Assembly (NCBI GenBank): GCA_006226425.1
Contig: SBGX01000006.1
Location: forward strand, 62,001 to 126,000
DNA from: Bacteroidota bacterium
GTDB taxonomy: Bacteria; Bacteroidota; Bacteroidia; Flavobacteriales_D; Crocinitomicaceae
Direction of reading: 5' to 3'
Length of the DNA stretch: 64,000 bases
The position numbers and the translations under genes are program-made. Each line of letters begins with the position of its first letter. Positions within the stretch are counted from its first letter, which is position 1. The notes under the pieces are model-generated. The model was not told where the DNA came from. It made no database searches and was given only the letters and a program-made list of their open reading frames with translations. Of this stretch, positions 54,801-62,516 are shown in pieces.

Positions 54801-55187
54801 GCTTTGATCCGACAACGTATTGAGAAGTTAAAGAACGAACTCAATAAAGATGGAAAAGGACAGGGAAATCAGTTGAACCCATTGCTGAATGAGTTGGAAA
54901 GTCAACAAAGGGACTTAATAAATAAGAACCTGAACAAGCAAATGATCAACAGACAGAAGCGCATTTTGACCAGATTGCTGGAAAGCGAGAAGGCAATGAT
55001 GGAGCGAGGTTTTGACGAGAAACGAGAGTCAAAAGTTGGAAAAAATAGAGTTTATGGTAACCAAAATAGAATCGAGGAGTATAATAAGCAAAAACTGAGA
55101 CAGATTGAATTACTCAGAAGCGTCGATCCAGTGTTTAAGAAATACTACAAGGACAAGGCGAGTGAGTACTTTAATTTGGTCAATTGA
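51831..55187 (+). CDS. DUF4175-family membrane protein with very long coiled coil
   Basis: A 1118-residue protein. Three membrane segments lie near the N-terminus (about residues 24-46, 56-76 and 160-180). A periplasmic beta-rich part (200-490, including AYLGRKNEEIE and strand-rich segments) precedes a coiled coil of roughly 370 residues (about 495-865) built from Lys/Glu/Gln/Met heptads, then a Met/Gln/Gly/Lys-rich tail (QMQMQMQNQMQG, GKGQKDGKGKKPGKGQ). This architecture corresponds to the uncharacterised DUF4175 family of Bacteroidetes. The function is unknown; the RsbW-like ATPase gene follows after 12 bases. Confidence 0.85.
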   Translation: MSAYDELIKQIDAFIRKYYKNEMLKGLILFSALLLLSYLVVISLEFFGRFGSGVRAALFYTFIGVNLFLASKYLILPLSKLFAFGRRINRHQASRIIGEFFPEVSDRLLNTLQLNESLEEHNANYELIRASVLQRSKTLTVVPFSSGIKLKENLVYMKYVGPVFALFLLLAILFPSFISQGTKRVVQYNKEFKPEAPFKFLLESDELTIREGDDYPVELLLKGTEIPEKIYLISSEGKFLMRKKSKVRSFFVLKRLKESGSFYFEANGFSSKRYQIKVVPRSSVGKFTASIKYPAYLGRKNEEIENAGDLMVPEGSTIEWSIATKNVSRTKMKFQDTTVSFGKQGFRFAKRFRSSSELQLILWNENESFKDSMNYRIDVVKDQLPSIEVREQKDSISEALRFFEGSLADDQGLSRLEFVYKVIGKDGKERIVRKDLSRPSGTSQPFRHAVDFRSESLQVEDRIEYYFVVYDNDGVNGSKSTRSQKFDYRLPSLSELNDKRDESQEDAKNKMNELLNRTKDFQKNVERLKKKVLNEKGSDWNQLNQVQQLQEERESLKDQLEKLQMEMNESISEKQQLSQMDEELLEKQELIEELLEEVMDDELKELLEKLEELMKKQDQNNLERQLDQLDMKAEDMKEQMDRSLEMLKRMQVTEKAEDIIKELKELSEEQEKLKDEMQEGKKDSEEGMKDQQEIQEKFDDLKKEMEKLDDLNENLKRPMNLGDQEDLKQEVDEQMKEAKEKLSKGKEKKASENQQKSSEKMEQMAEEMEQMLSQSNMQQQQEDIDLLRNILESLMTLSFDQEDVMNRFRKVRDKDPYYVKLGKNQRRIVDDTRIVEDSLKAIADRQPKISSFIMKELNTIQMNFDQGLENIDEHRRRQLNMNLQYVMTGYNNLALMLNESLQQMQMQMQNQMQGSGSCDKPNSGKGKPLAKPGEGDMKEMLKKQLEQMQKAMDGKGQKDGKGKKPGKGQEGQQGMMGMGSQQLAKMAAKQALIRQRIEKLKNELNKDGKGQGNQLNPLLNELESQQRDLINKNLNKQMINRQKRILTRLLESEKAMMERGFDEKRESKVGKNRVYGNQNRIEEYNKQKLRQIELLRSVDPVFKKYYKDKASEYFNLVN

Positions 55188-55199
55188 AAATGTGCTTAA

Positions 55200-55616
55200 A
55201 TGATTTCTGATTCTACGCTTATAGATACCATTAAGATCCCGTCGGAGTTGAAAAACATTGTAGAAGTTGAAAAACTGATAGATAGGGTGTGTGAGTTAAA
55301 GGGGGTTAAAGAGGAGCTTTATGGGAACATGCTTATTGCGGTGACTGAAGCGGTCAACAATGCAGTCATTCATGGCAATTGTTTTCAAACTCAAAAGGAG
55401 GTTGAGGTGAATGTAAGTGAACAACCCGGGAGAATTTGTTTTTCAGTGAAGGATCATGGATCAGGATTTGATTTTGATAATTTACCAGACCCAACGGCTC
55501 CAGAGAATATTGAGAAGGAAAACGGAAGAGGAATATTTCTGATCAGGAACCTGGCGGATGAGTTAGAGTTTGAATCTGGAGGAAGTGTAGCCAACATCTA
55601 TTTTAGTTATGATTAG
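55200..55616 (+). CDS. RsbW-like ATP-binding protein (anti-sigma regulatory/GHKL ATPase)
   Basis: A 138-residue GHKL-fold protein. The N box is AVTEAVNNAVIHGN, followed by ICFSVKDHGSGFDF (G1 box) and ENGRGIFLIRNLADELEF (G2 box). It resembles the serine kinase/anti-sigma RsbW/SpoIIAB family, which phosphorylate an antagonist or bind a sigma factor. No sigma factor of the SigB/F type or anti-sigma antagonist is beside it; its partner is unknown. It overlaps ybeY by eight bases and begins 12 bases after the DUF4175 gene. Confidence 0.9.
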   Translation: MISDSTLIDTIKIPSELKNIVEVEKLIDRVCELKGVKEELYGNMLIAVTEAVNNAVIHGNCFQTQKEVEVNVSEQPGRICFSVKDHGSGFDFDNLPDPTAPENIEKENGRGIFLIRNLADELEFESGGSVANIYFSYD

Positions 55617-56034
55617 TTTTGTCTTTGAGGACATCTCCCCTATTCGTGGTTTAAAGAAAAAAGTATTTAAGGAGTTTGTAGTCGAGATGATTCATGAAGA
55701 AGGATTTCAGTCAGGGGATCTTTCTTTTGTTTTTTGTTCTGATGAGTTTTTGTTGGATGTGAACAGAAAGTACCTTAATCATGATTACTATACGGATATT
55801 ATCACCTTTGATTATTCCGAGAAACAGGTTGTTTCTGGAGACATGATGATTAGTGTTGATCGAACAAAAGAGAATGCGTTCGATGAGGGTGTTGATCAAA
55901 TGACGGAATTATCTCGAGTGATGATCCATGGTGTGCTTCATTTGTGTGGCTACAAGGATAAAAGCGATTTGGAGGAGAAAGAGATGAGATCCAAAGAAAA
56001 CCACTACTTAAAGAAATTAAAAGACAAATATTAG
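55609..56034 (+). CDS. ybeY: Endoribonuclease/rRNA maturation factor YbeY
   Basis: A 141-residue YbeY, a metal-dependent RNase for 16S rRNA 3' maturation. The metal motif appears as MIHGVLHLCGYKDKSD: the first two His of HGxLHLxGYDH are present, while the third is Asp (GYKD). This replacement seems characteristic of Bacteroidetes YbeY as far as I recall. Length is normal. Its stop lies one base before the first parS-like palindrome, upstream of mnmG. Confidence 0.93.
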   Translation: MISFVFEDISPIRGLKKKVFKEFVVEMIHEEGFQSGDLSFVFCSDEFLLDVNRKYLNHDYYTDIITFDYSEKQVVSGDMMISVDRTKENAFDEGVDQMTELSRVMIHGVLHLCGYKDKSDLEEKEMRSKENHYLKKLKDKY

Positions 56035-56049
56035 GTTCCACGTGGAACG
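56034..56049. other. parS: parS-like ParB-binding site 1
   Basis: GGTTCCACGTGGAACG has a perfect 14-base palindrome, GTTCCACGTGGAAC (56035-56048), with the CACGTG core of the bacterial parS consensus TGTTTCACGTGAAACA. It lies immediately after the ybeY stop and at the -33 position of the mnmG promoter candidate. Confidence 0.75.
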
Positions 56050-56067
56050 CAATAGGATGCTTTACTG

Positions 56068-56075
56068 TAATTTTG
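56068..56075 (+). promoter_or_regulatory. Candidate promoter -7 element for mnmG
   Basis: TAATTTTG matches TAnnTTTG, 23 bases before the mnmG ATG. Its last two bases are the first two of parS-like site 2, and site 1 covers the -33 region. Confidence 0.5.
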
Positions 56076-56089
56076 TTCCACGTGAAACA
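56074..56089. other. parS: parS-like ParB-binding site 2
   Basis: TGTTCCACGTGAAACA matches the parS consensus TGTTTCACGTGAAACA at 15 of 16 positions. Its centre is exactly 40 bases from that of site 1, and the predicted mnmG transcription start falls in it. Confidence 0.85.
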
Positions 56090-56097
56090 ACGGAGTT

Positions 56098-57969
56098 ATG
56101 CGGGAAGAATATGATGTGATAGTGGTGGGTGCTGGTCATGCCGGCTGTGAGGCGGCTAATGCCGCCGCGAAGATGGGGAGTCGGGTTCTGTTGATCACGA
56201 TGAATATGAATACAATTGCTCAAATGAGTTGCAATCCTGCGATGGGAGGTGTGGCGAAGGGGCAAATTGTGCGTGAGATTGACGCGCTGGGTGGTGGAAG
56301 TGGAATTGTGAGTGATTTGAGTGCGATTCAGTTTCGCATGCTCAATCGTTCGAAAGGACCGGCCATGTGGTCACCAAGAACACAAAATGATCGGATGCGT
56401 TTTGCAGAGGAGTGGCGTTTGTTGCTCGAAAGAAATGAGAACGTGAGTTTTTGGCAGGACATGGTGGTTGGCTTGCATGTGGAAGGAGAAAGGGTTGTTG
56501 GTGTGAAGACAGGAATTGGAGTGGACTTTTTTGCCAAGGCTGTGGTTTTGACAAATGGAACTTTTTTGAATGGCCTCATTCACCTGGGCGAGAAGCAATT
56601 TGGTGGTGGAAGAGCTGGAGAAAGAGCTTCACATGGAATTACGGAGGAGTTGCGAGAGTTGGGCTTTGAGTCTGGAAGAATGAAGACGGGTACTCCCCCG
56701 AGGGTTGATGGCCGGACGCTTGACTATAGTAAAATGGAAGAGCAGTTTGGTGATGAGAAACCTGGAAAGTTTAGTTTTTGGGACACCAATCCACTGAGCA
56801 AACAGCGGTCTTGCTTTATTGCATACACCAATCCAGAGACACATGAACTGTTGAAGGAGGGCTTTGATCGTTCACCTATGTTTAATGGGGCAATTCAAAG
56901 CACCGGACCACGGTATTGTCCAAGTATAGAAGATAAGATTAATCGCTTTGCTGAGCGGGATCGGCATCAGCTATTTGTGGAGCCTGAAGGTTGGAACACC
57001 ATTGAGATTTATTTGAATGGCTTTTCCACTTCACTTCCGGAAGAGGTTCAATTAAAGGCAATGAAGAGCGTGCCAGGATTTGAGCAAGTTAAGATGTTTC
57101 GTCCTGGTTATGCCATCGAGTATGACTACTTCCCCCCTACTCAACTGCAGCACACGCTAGAGACAAAGTTGATTTCAGGGCTTTATTTTGCCGGGCAAAT
57201 TAACGGGACGACTGGCTATGAGGAAGCCGCTTGTCAAGGGTTGATGGCGGGGATCAATGCACATTTAAAGGTAAATGCTGAAGAACCGTTTATTTTGAAG
57301 CGCAGTGAAGCGTATATAGGTGTACTTATTGATGACCTGATTACAAAGGGAACAGAGGAACCTTATCGTATGTTTACCAGTCGATCAGAGTTTAGAATTT
57401 TATTAAGGCAAGACAATGCTGACTTAAGACTTAGTTCAAAAGCCTACAAACTAGGACTTCTTTCTCAGGATCAAATGAAGAAATGTGAGGAAAAGCAGCA
57501 TGGCGTTGTCAGATTGAGGAAGGCTCTCGGGAAGGAAGGTGTAAAGCAGGAGGATGCCAACAATGTACTAACTCAGCTTGGTTCGAGCCCGGTGAGCCAG
57601 CAAGTAAAGGCGATTAGTTTGATTACCAGGCCAGGAGTTGGAATGGATGAGTTAGCAAAAATGAACAGTGCCCTATCTGAGTTGATTTCAGATGCGGAAG
57701 AGAAGCATGAGGACATCGTTATCCAGACAGAAATCCAATTGAAATATGAAGGTTATATTAGCCGTGAGGAAGAATTGGCCTCTAAAATGGAGCGCTTGGA
57801 TGATTTGAGGATACCAGACCTGTTGGATTATAGAAAACTCTCTAGCTTGAGTTCAGAGGCGAAGGAAAAGCTTTCTGAGGTTCAGCCTAAAACTTTAGGA
57901 CAAGCTTCGAGAATTAGTGGGGTTTCCCCCAGCGACATATCAGTATTGTTAATTTATTTAGGGAGATAG
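56098..57969 (+). CDS. mnmG: tRNA uridine-5-carboxymethylaminomethyl modification enzyme MnmG
   Basis: A 623-residue FAD enzyme which, with MnmE, modifies wobble uridine 34 in several tRNAs. The FAD-binding N-terminus is [67 protein letters not shown] and the C-terminal GEYISREE-like segment ([12 protein letters not shown]) are all present. Length is normal. mnmG (gidA) is frequently near the replication origin in bacteria, which agrees with the parS-like sites on both sides of it. Confidence 0.98.
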   Translation: MREEYDVIVVGAGHAGCEAANAAAKMGSRVLLITMNMNTIAQMSCNPAMGGVAKGQIVREIDALGGGSGIVSDLSAIQFRMLNRSKGPAMWSPRTQNDRMRFAEEWRLLLERNENVSFWQDMVVGLHVEGERVVGVKTGIGVDFFAKAVVLTNGTFLNGLIHLGEKQFGGGRAGERASHGITEELRELGFESGRMKTGTPPRVDGRTLDYSKMEEQFGDEKPGKFSFWDTNPLSKQRSCFIAYTNPETHELLKEGFDRSPMFNGAIQSTGPRYCPSIEDKINRFAERDRHQLFVEPEGWNTIEIYLNGFSTSLPEEVQLKAMKSVPGFEQVKMFRPGYAIEYDYFPPTQLQHTLETKLISGLYFAGQINGTTGYEEAACQGLMAGINAHLKVNAEEPFILKRSEAYIGVLIDDLITKGTEEPYRMFTSRSEFRILLRQDNADLRLSSKAYKLGLLSQDQMKKCEEKQHGVVRLRKALGKEGVKQEDANNVLTQLGSSPVSQQVKAISLITRPGVGMDELAKMNSALSELISDAEEKHEDIVIQTEIQLKYEGYISREEELASKMERLDDLRIPDLLDYRKLSSLSSEAKEKLSEVQPKTLGQASRISGVSPSDISVLLIYLGR

Positions 57970-57983
57970 TTTCACGTGGAACA
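57968..57983. other. parS: parS-like ParB-binding site 3
   Basis: AGTTTCACGTGGAACA matches the parS consensus at 14 of 16 positions and shares the CACGTG core. It begins in the mnmG stop codon and contains the GTG start of the methyltransferase gene. Confidence 0.8.
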
Positions 57984-58854
57984 TATTGAATTGAAAAACT
58001 GTCCGATTTGCGAGTCGGAATCTTTAAACGAGTACATGACGATACGTGATCATATGATTACGAAGGAGGAGTTTAAACTTTCGGAATGTGCTTCTTGTGG
58101 TTTTGTTTTTACCAACCCAAGGCCAAGCAGAGAAAGAATAGGTGAATACTATAAAAGTGAGGATTACATTTCTCACTCTTCCACCAAGAAGGGACTTATT
58201 AATTTCCTATACAATAAGGTGCGCAATTATACCCTTGGTCAAAAGCTTCGTTTGTTGCGGAAGTATGGTCAGGGAAATTTGTTGCTGGATATTGGTGCTG
58301 GAAGTGGTCATTTTTCAAACCACTGTGTGAAGTCTGGCATGCAGGTTCTTTCACTGGAGCCGGATGAAGATGCGCGTTCTTTTGCTCGAAAGGAGTTTGG
58401 TTTAGAAATGAAAGAAATGCCGGAACTTTATCGATTAAAGAATGGTGAGCATGATATGATTACCATGTGGCATGTTCTGGAGCATGTATATGATTTGCAA
58501 AAGGATTTTGGACAATTCGCAAGAGTACTAAAGGCTGGGGGTACATTTTTTATAGCGGTTCCCAACCGGATGTCTTATGACGCAAAACTGTATCAGTCTG
58601 ACTGGGCTGCATACGATGTTCCACGTCATTTGTATCATTTTAGAGAAACAGATATACGTCGATTGGCAGAGCAGTATGGTTTTGTTTTGGAGCGAACCGT
58701 TCCTATGAAGTTTGATGCCTATTATGTTTCCATGCTTTCGGAAAAGTATCGAAATGGATCTATGTTGAAGGCGGTATGGAACGCCTGGCGGTCAAATGTC
58801 AAATCTTCGGACGGAGGCTACAGTTCGCAGATTTATATCCTAAAAAAACTATAA
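57976..58854 (+). CDS. Class I SAM-dependent methyltransferase with N-terminal zinc ribbon
   Basis: A 292-residue protein starting with GTG 57976. A four-cysteine ribbon (CPICES...CASCGF) occupies the first 40 residues, followed by the linker FTNPRPSRERIGEYY typical of Methyltransf_23-type proteins. The SAM-binding motif I is LLDIGAGSGHFSNH (about residues 95-108), with ITMWHVLEHVYDL and GGTFFIAVPN as later motifs. Such proteins often act in polysaccharide or lipid modification; the substrate is unknown. The start codon lies within parS-like site 3. Confidence 0.9.
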   Translation: MEHIELKNCPICESESLNEYMTIRDHMITKEEFKLSECASCGFVFTNPRPSRERIGEYYKSEDYISHSSTKKGLINFLYNKVRNYTLGQKLRLLRKYGQGNLLLDIGAGSGHFSNHCVKSGMQVLSLEPDEDARSFARKEFGLEMKEMPELYRLKNGEHDMITMWHVLEHVYDLQKDFGQFARVLKAGGTFFIAVPNRMSYDAKLYQSDWAAYDVPRHLYHFRETDIRRLAEQYGFVLERTVPMKFDAYYVSMLSEKYRNGSMLKAVWNAWRSNVKSSDGGYSSQIYILKKL

Positions 58855-58997
58855 GTATAGTTTGTGGGGCTGATTTTGGGCCGTAGGAATCGTTTTAAGA
58901 GCTGATTTACTCCTTTTTGGTGCCTTACCTTTTAAAAATGGAGAAGTCGCAGGAAATCGCGTGAATTTTTTAACAAAAAAGATAAAAAAACAACAAT

Positions 58998-60932
58998 TTA
59001 GTCTTTCGGTGGCTCTACCCAATCTCCATGTGAACGGATTAACTCAATGAGCGCATCGACAGCTTGGTCTTCCGGAACATTTTTTTGTACAACTTCTTTC
59101 TCTTTGTAAAGGGTGATTTTTCCAGGACCGGTTCCCACATATCCGTAATCAGCATCTGCCATTTCTCCAGGGCCGTTAACAATGCATCCCATGATTCCAA
59201 TTTTCACGCCTTTGAGATGCGAGGTTTTCTTTCGGATTTTAGCCGTCGTTTCCTGTAGGTCAAATAAAGTTCTTCCGCAGGAAGGACAGGAAATGTATTC
59301 TGTTTTAGAAATTCTCGTTCGAGTTGCCTGCAGAATTCCGAATGAGAGGGTATTGATGGCTTGAAGACTTTGTTTCGCGCGAAGCCAGATGCCATCTCCA
59401 AAACCATCCAAAAGCTGTACGCCCGATTCACTGGATAGATGTAGTTGAAATTCCTCAGCGTCCTCCTGATTGTTTTCAAATTGGAGAATAACCGGATTCT
59501 GAATTCCTTTTCGATCTAATTCACAGCGCACATACCGGAACCATTGTGTTTTATTCTTCTGCTCGGACGTCAATACAAGAACTGCGTTTTTTGGAATGTT
59601 AAATGATTGAAAATCAATGTTTTCTGAGCTAACCTCAAGGAAAAAAAGCGTTTCTTTCAGCAATTCTTCAGGAAGATTTTCGGTAGATTTGATGAGTGCG
59701 AATTGATTCTCTTTTTTGGAGTCAAGGGAGGCCCATTTTTCATAGTCATATACCAACCCTAGTGTGCCTGGGATTTCAAAATTGATAGTTCGTTTTCCAA
59801 GATACAAATAATCGGCAGCGAGGTCCGAAATATTCCATTTGTCTAGTGGGACAGAGTATTGGTATCCGAAAGCAAAAAAGTTAGCGGCGGTGATGTCTTG
59901 CTTTTTTGAAAGATCCGCAAATACAACCGGAGCATTTTTTCCCCCGATATTGTGCAGTTCGATCGAGTTCCTTCTGGTATAATGGAAAGCATCGTAACTC
60001 AGCTCCTGATTTTTAGTCGGAACCTGAAATTTTTCCTGAGAGGAGAATTTCTGAAGAAGCTTTTGTGCTACCGGGATTTCATACTCCGGATTTTCTGTCA
60101 GAGAAACCCGGATTGTATCCCCGAGACCATCTTCCAATAGAGCACCAATTCCAACGGCCGATTTAATTCTTCCATCCTCTCCGTCTCCAGCTTCTGTTAC
60201 TCCCAGGTGAAGCGGGAAATTCATCCCTTCAGCTTTCATTTTACTCACGAGCAAGCGGTAGGCCTGTACCATCACCAGGGTGTTACTCGCTTTCATGGAA
60301 ATCACGAGTTGATAAAAGTTATTTTTGACACAGATTCTAATAAACTCCATGGCAGATTCCACCATTCCTTCGGGAGTGTCACCAAAACGACTTAATATCC
60401 GGTCGGAAAGAGATCCGTGATTTGTTCCGATGCGCATGGCGGTTCCATGTTGCTTGCAAAGCAGAACGAGGGGTGTAAATTTTTCCTCAATTCGAGCCAA
60501 TTCTTGCTGATAGCTCTCGTTGGTATAGTTGATTTCCTCAAAACGTTTTTTATCAGCGTAATTCCCCGGGTTTACACGCACTTTTTCAACAATTCTGGCG
60601 GCAATTTCTGCAGCGTTCGGAGTAAAGTGGATATCTGCCACCAGGGGCTGGTGATATCCCATTTTATTCAATTGTTCCTTGATGTTTTTGAGGTTTTCCG
60701 CCTCTTTCTTGCTTGGGGCAGTCAATCGGACAATTTCACAACCAGCATCAATCATCCGAATGGATTCCTCAACGGAAGCCTCCGTGTCCATGGTGTCTGC
60801 CGTGGTCATTGACTGGACCCGAATAGCTTGTTTCCCTCCCAAAGAGATGTTTCCGATTTGCACTTCAATGGTAGGAAAACGTTTGAGATCAAAATAATCT
60901 TCACAATAGGGAGGAAGTGTTGTATTTTCCAT
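58998..60932 (-). CDS. ispG: (E)-4-hydroxy-3-methylbut-2-enyl-diphosphate synthase, long form
   Basis: About 644 residues; IspG (GcpE) carries out the sixth step of the MEP isoprenoid pathway. The TIM-barrel domain includes VQIGNISLGGKQAIRVQSMTT and LVADIHFTPNAAEIAA; the [4Fe-4S] cysteines are in SCPSCGRTLFDLQ and IMGCIVNGPGEMADADYGYVG. The length, compared with about 370 in E. coli, reflects the extra central domain of the long form seen in Bacteroidetes, Chlamydiae and plants. A TAACTTTG element at 60954-60961 excludes the TTG start at 60956; ATG 60944 is an alternative. Confidence 0.95.
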   Translation of the reverse strand: MENTTLPPYCEDYFDLKRFPTIEVQIGNISLGGKQAIRVQSMTTADTMDTEASVEESIRMIDAGCEIVRLTAPSKKEAENLKNIKEQLNKMGYHQPLVADIHFTPNAAEIAARIVEKVRVNPGNYADKKRFEEINYTNESYQQELARIEEKFTPLVLLCKQHGTAMRIGTNHGSLSDRILSRFGDTPEGMVESAMEFIRICVKNNFYQLVISMKASNTLVMVQAYRLLVSKMKAEGMNFPLHLGVTEAGDGEDGRIKSAVGIGALLEDGLGDTIRVSLTENPEYEIPVAQKLLQKFSSQEKFQVPTKNQELSYDAFHYTRRNSIELHNIGGKNAPVVFADLSKKQDITAANFFAFGYQYSVPLDKWNISDLAADYLYLGKRTINFEIPGTLGLVYDYEKWASLDSKKENQFALIKSTENLPEELLKETLFFLEVSSENIDFQSFNIPKNAVLVLTSEQKNKTQWFRYVRCELDRKGIQNPVILQFENNQEDAEEFQLHLSSESGVQLLDGFGDGIWLRAKQSLQAINTLSFGILQATRTRISKTEYISCPSCGRTLFDLQETTAKIRKKTSHLKGVKIGIMGCIVNGPGEMADADYGYVGTGPGKITLYKEKEVVQKNVPEDQAVDALIELIRSHGDWVEPPKD

Positions 60933-60953
60933 CGAATCACGCATATTTATGAG

Positions 60954-60961
60954 CAAAGTTA
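60954..60961 (-). promoter_or_regulatory. Candidate promoter -7 element for ispG
   Basis: Minus-strand TAACTTTG matches TAnnTTTG. Transcription would begin near 60947, leaving ATG 60932 with a short leader. Confidence 0.45.
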
Positions 60962-61027
60962 CGTATTAAATTTACAAGCGAAAGGAGCCTTTTAGAGGTG
61001 AAAGTACCTTAAATGAATATTTTTGGG

Positions 61028-61035
61028 TAATTTTG
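61028..61035 (+). promoter_or_regulatory. Candidate promoter -7 element for the desaturase
   Basis: TAATTTTG matches TAnnTTTG, 21 bases before the desaturase ATG. No TTG at -33. Confidence 0.4.
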
Positions 61036-61056
61036 CAACTTTTAGTTTAATACACC

Positions 61057-62157
61057 ATGCAAAAAATTAGCTTTGCCAGAAATCACAACGATGAGTTCTA
61101 CAAGGATTTGCAATCCAGAATCAGGGCTTATTTCAAAGAGAACAATCGAGATCGACACGCTGATCGCGAAATGAAATGGAAAACAGTAGCAATGCTGACC
61201 TGGTATTTGCTCCCATTTATCTTAATTTTAACAGTTTTTGAACACCCGCTTTTAATTACCTTGTCCTGGGTGGCGATGGGCTTTGGAATGGCAGGAGTGG
61301 GTCTGTCCATTATGCACGATGCCAACCACGGAGCATATTCGAAGAAGGAAAAAGTAAATACTTATTTAGGACAGCTGTTGTATTTGTTGGGGGGAAACGA
61401 CGTAAATTGGAAAATTCAGCACAATGTGTTGCATCATACCTATACAAACGTGACGGGAGTGGATGAGGACATTAGTCCAGGAAAAATCCTGCGTTTTTCA
61501 CCACGAGCAGAACGAAAGGGAATTCATCGCTTTCAACACATCTATGCCTGGTTTTTTTACGGTTTGATGACGATTATGTGGATCACCGTTAAAGATTATA
61601 AACAGGCGTTCCGTTATCGTAAGATGGACCTGGTGAAAACACAAAGAATAAAAAATTTCGCTGGATTTGTAGGGAAGATCGTTCTTTCTAAATTGATCTA
61701 TTTTACCATCTTTTTAGGTTTACCAATGTACTTTTCTCCACTTTCCTGGTGGGCGACTTTGTTGTGCTTCTTGATGATGCACTTTATTTGTGGATTGGTG
61801 CTGGCCATGATTTTCCAACCAGCACACGTAGTGCCATCCTCCAGTTATCCTGTGCCGGATGAAAGTGGGAACATAGAGGCTGACTGGGCGGTGAATCAAT
61901 TGTTTAACACAGCTAACTTTGCGCCAAACTCAAAATGGTTCTCCTGGTATGTTGGAGGTTTGAATTATCAGATCGAACACCATTTGTTCCCGACGATTTG
62001 TCATACGCACTATAAGAAAATTGCACGAATTGTTGCTCAGACAGCGAAGGAGTATAACCTGCCATACATCAGTCAAAAAACCTTTTGGCAGGCATTGAGA
62101 GAGCATACCAGAATGTTAAAGAACCTGGGGAGATACGATTTGGCTCCTGGAATTTAA
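61057..62157 (+). CDS. Membrane fatty-acid desaturase (acyl-CoA/acyl-lipid type)
   Basis: A 366-residue integral-membrane di-iron desaturase. The three His boxes are HDANH (residues 87-91), HNVLHH (122-127) and QIEHH (near 306-310), the arrangement of front-end/linoleoyl-CoA-type desaturases with Gln in the last box. Four membrane helices are seen (residues 45-85, 190-245). No cytochrome b5 domain is fused. It introduces double bases into membrane fatty acids, probably for fluidity adaptation; the exact position is unknown. The MmcQ-like gene follows five bases after the stop. Confidence 0.93.
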   Translation: MQKISFARNHNDEFYKDLQSRIRAYFKENNRDRHADREMKWKTVAMLTWYLLPFILILTVFEHPLLITLSWVAMGFGMAGVGLSIMHDANHGAYSKKEKVNTYLGQLLYLLGGNDVNWKIQHNVLHHTYTNVTGVDEDISPGKILRFSPRAERKGIHRFQHIYAWFFYGLMTIMWITVKDYKQAFRYRKMDLVKTQRIKNFAGFVGKIVLSKLIYFTIFLGLPMYFSPLSWWATLLCFLMMHFICGLVLAMIFQPAHVVPSSSYPVPDESGNIEADWAVNQLFNTANFAPNSKWFSWYVGGLNYQIEHHLFPTICHTHYKKIARIVAQTAKEYNLPYISQKTFWQALREHTRMLKNLGRYDLAPGI

Positions 62158-62162
62158 TCGTT

Positions 62163-62516
62163 GTGAATCTCGAGGAATACAGAGATTATTGCCTTTCTTT
62201 TAATGGGGTTACCGAGGGTTTTCCTTTTGATAGCCAAACACTTGTGTTCAAGGTTGGCGGTAAGATGTTTGCCTTGTGTGATGTAGATCTGTTTGATGGA
62301 ATCAACCTGAAATGTGACCCGGACCGCGCCCTGGAGCTCAGAGAAAGCCATCAGGGGATTCGCGGGGGATATCACATGAATAAACGTCACTGGAACACCG
62401 TAGAAACAAATAGCGATGTGGATGACGAGTTGATCAGGGAACTGACCAAACATTCGTATGAACTTATCTATGCATCTCTCCCAAAAAAAATAAGAGATGA
62501 GCTACAGGCTGGATAA
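62163..62516 (+). CDS. MmcQ/YjbR-family protein
   Basis: A 117-residue protein of the MmcQ/YjbR (CyaY-like fold) family: LEEYRDYCLSFNGVTEGFPF, KMFALCDVD, INLKCDPDRALELRE and PGYHMNKRHW-like (GGYHMNKRHWNTV) are the family signatures. The function in bacteria is unknown; the fold suggests DNA binding. I take GTG 62163 (MNLEEYRDYC), six bases after the desaturase stop. A longer frame reaching into the desaturase gene has no support. It overlaps the S4 gene by 20 bases. Confidence 0.88.
   Translation: MNLEEYRDYCLSFNGVTEGFPFDSQTLVFKVGGKMFALCDVDLFDGINLKCDPDRALELRESHQGIRGGYHMNKRHWNTVETNSDVDDELIRELTKHSYELIYASLPKKIRDELQAG

Noticed and set aside
53809-54815. Antisense frames opposite the DUF4175 coiled coil
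   Set aside because: Same cause: repeated GAG/AAG/CAG codons read as serine/leucine/phenylalanine-rich antisense.
58618-58634. GTTCCACGTCATTTG resembling parS in the methyltransferase gene
   Set aside because: The central CACGTG is broken (CACGTC), so the palindrome is lost.
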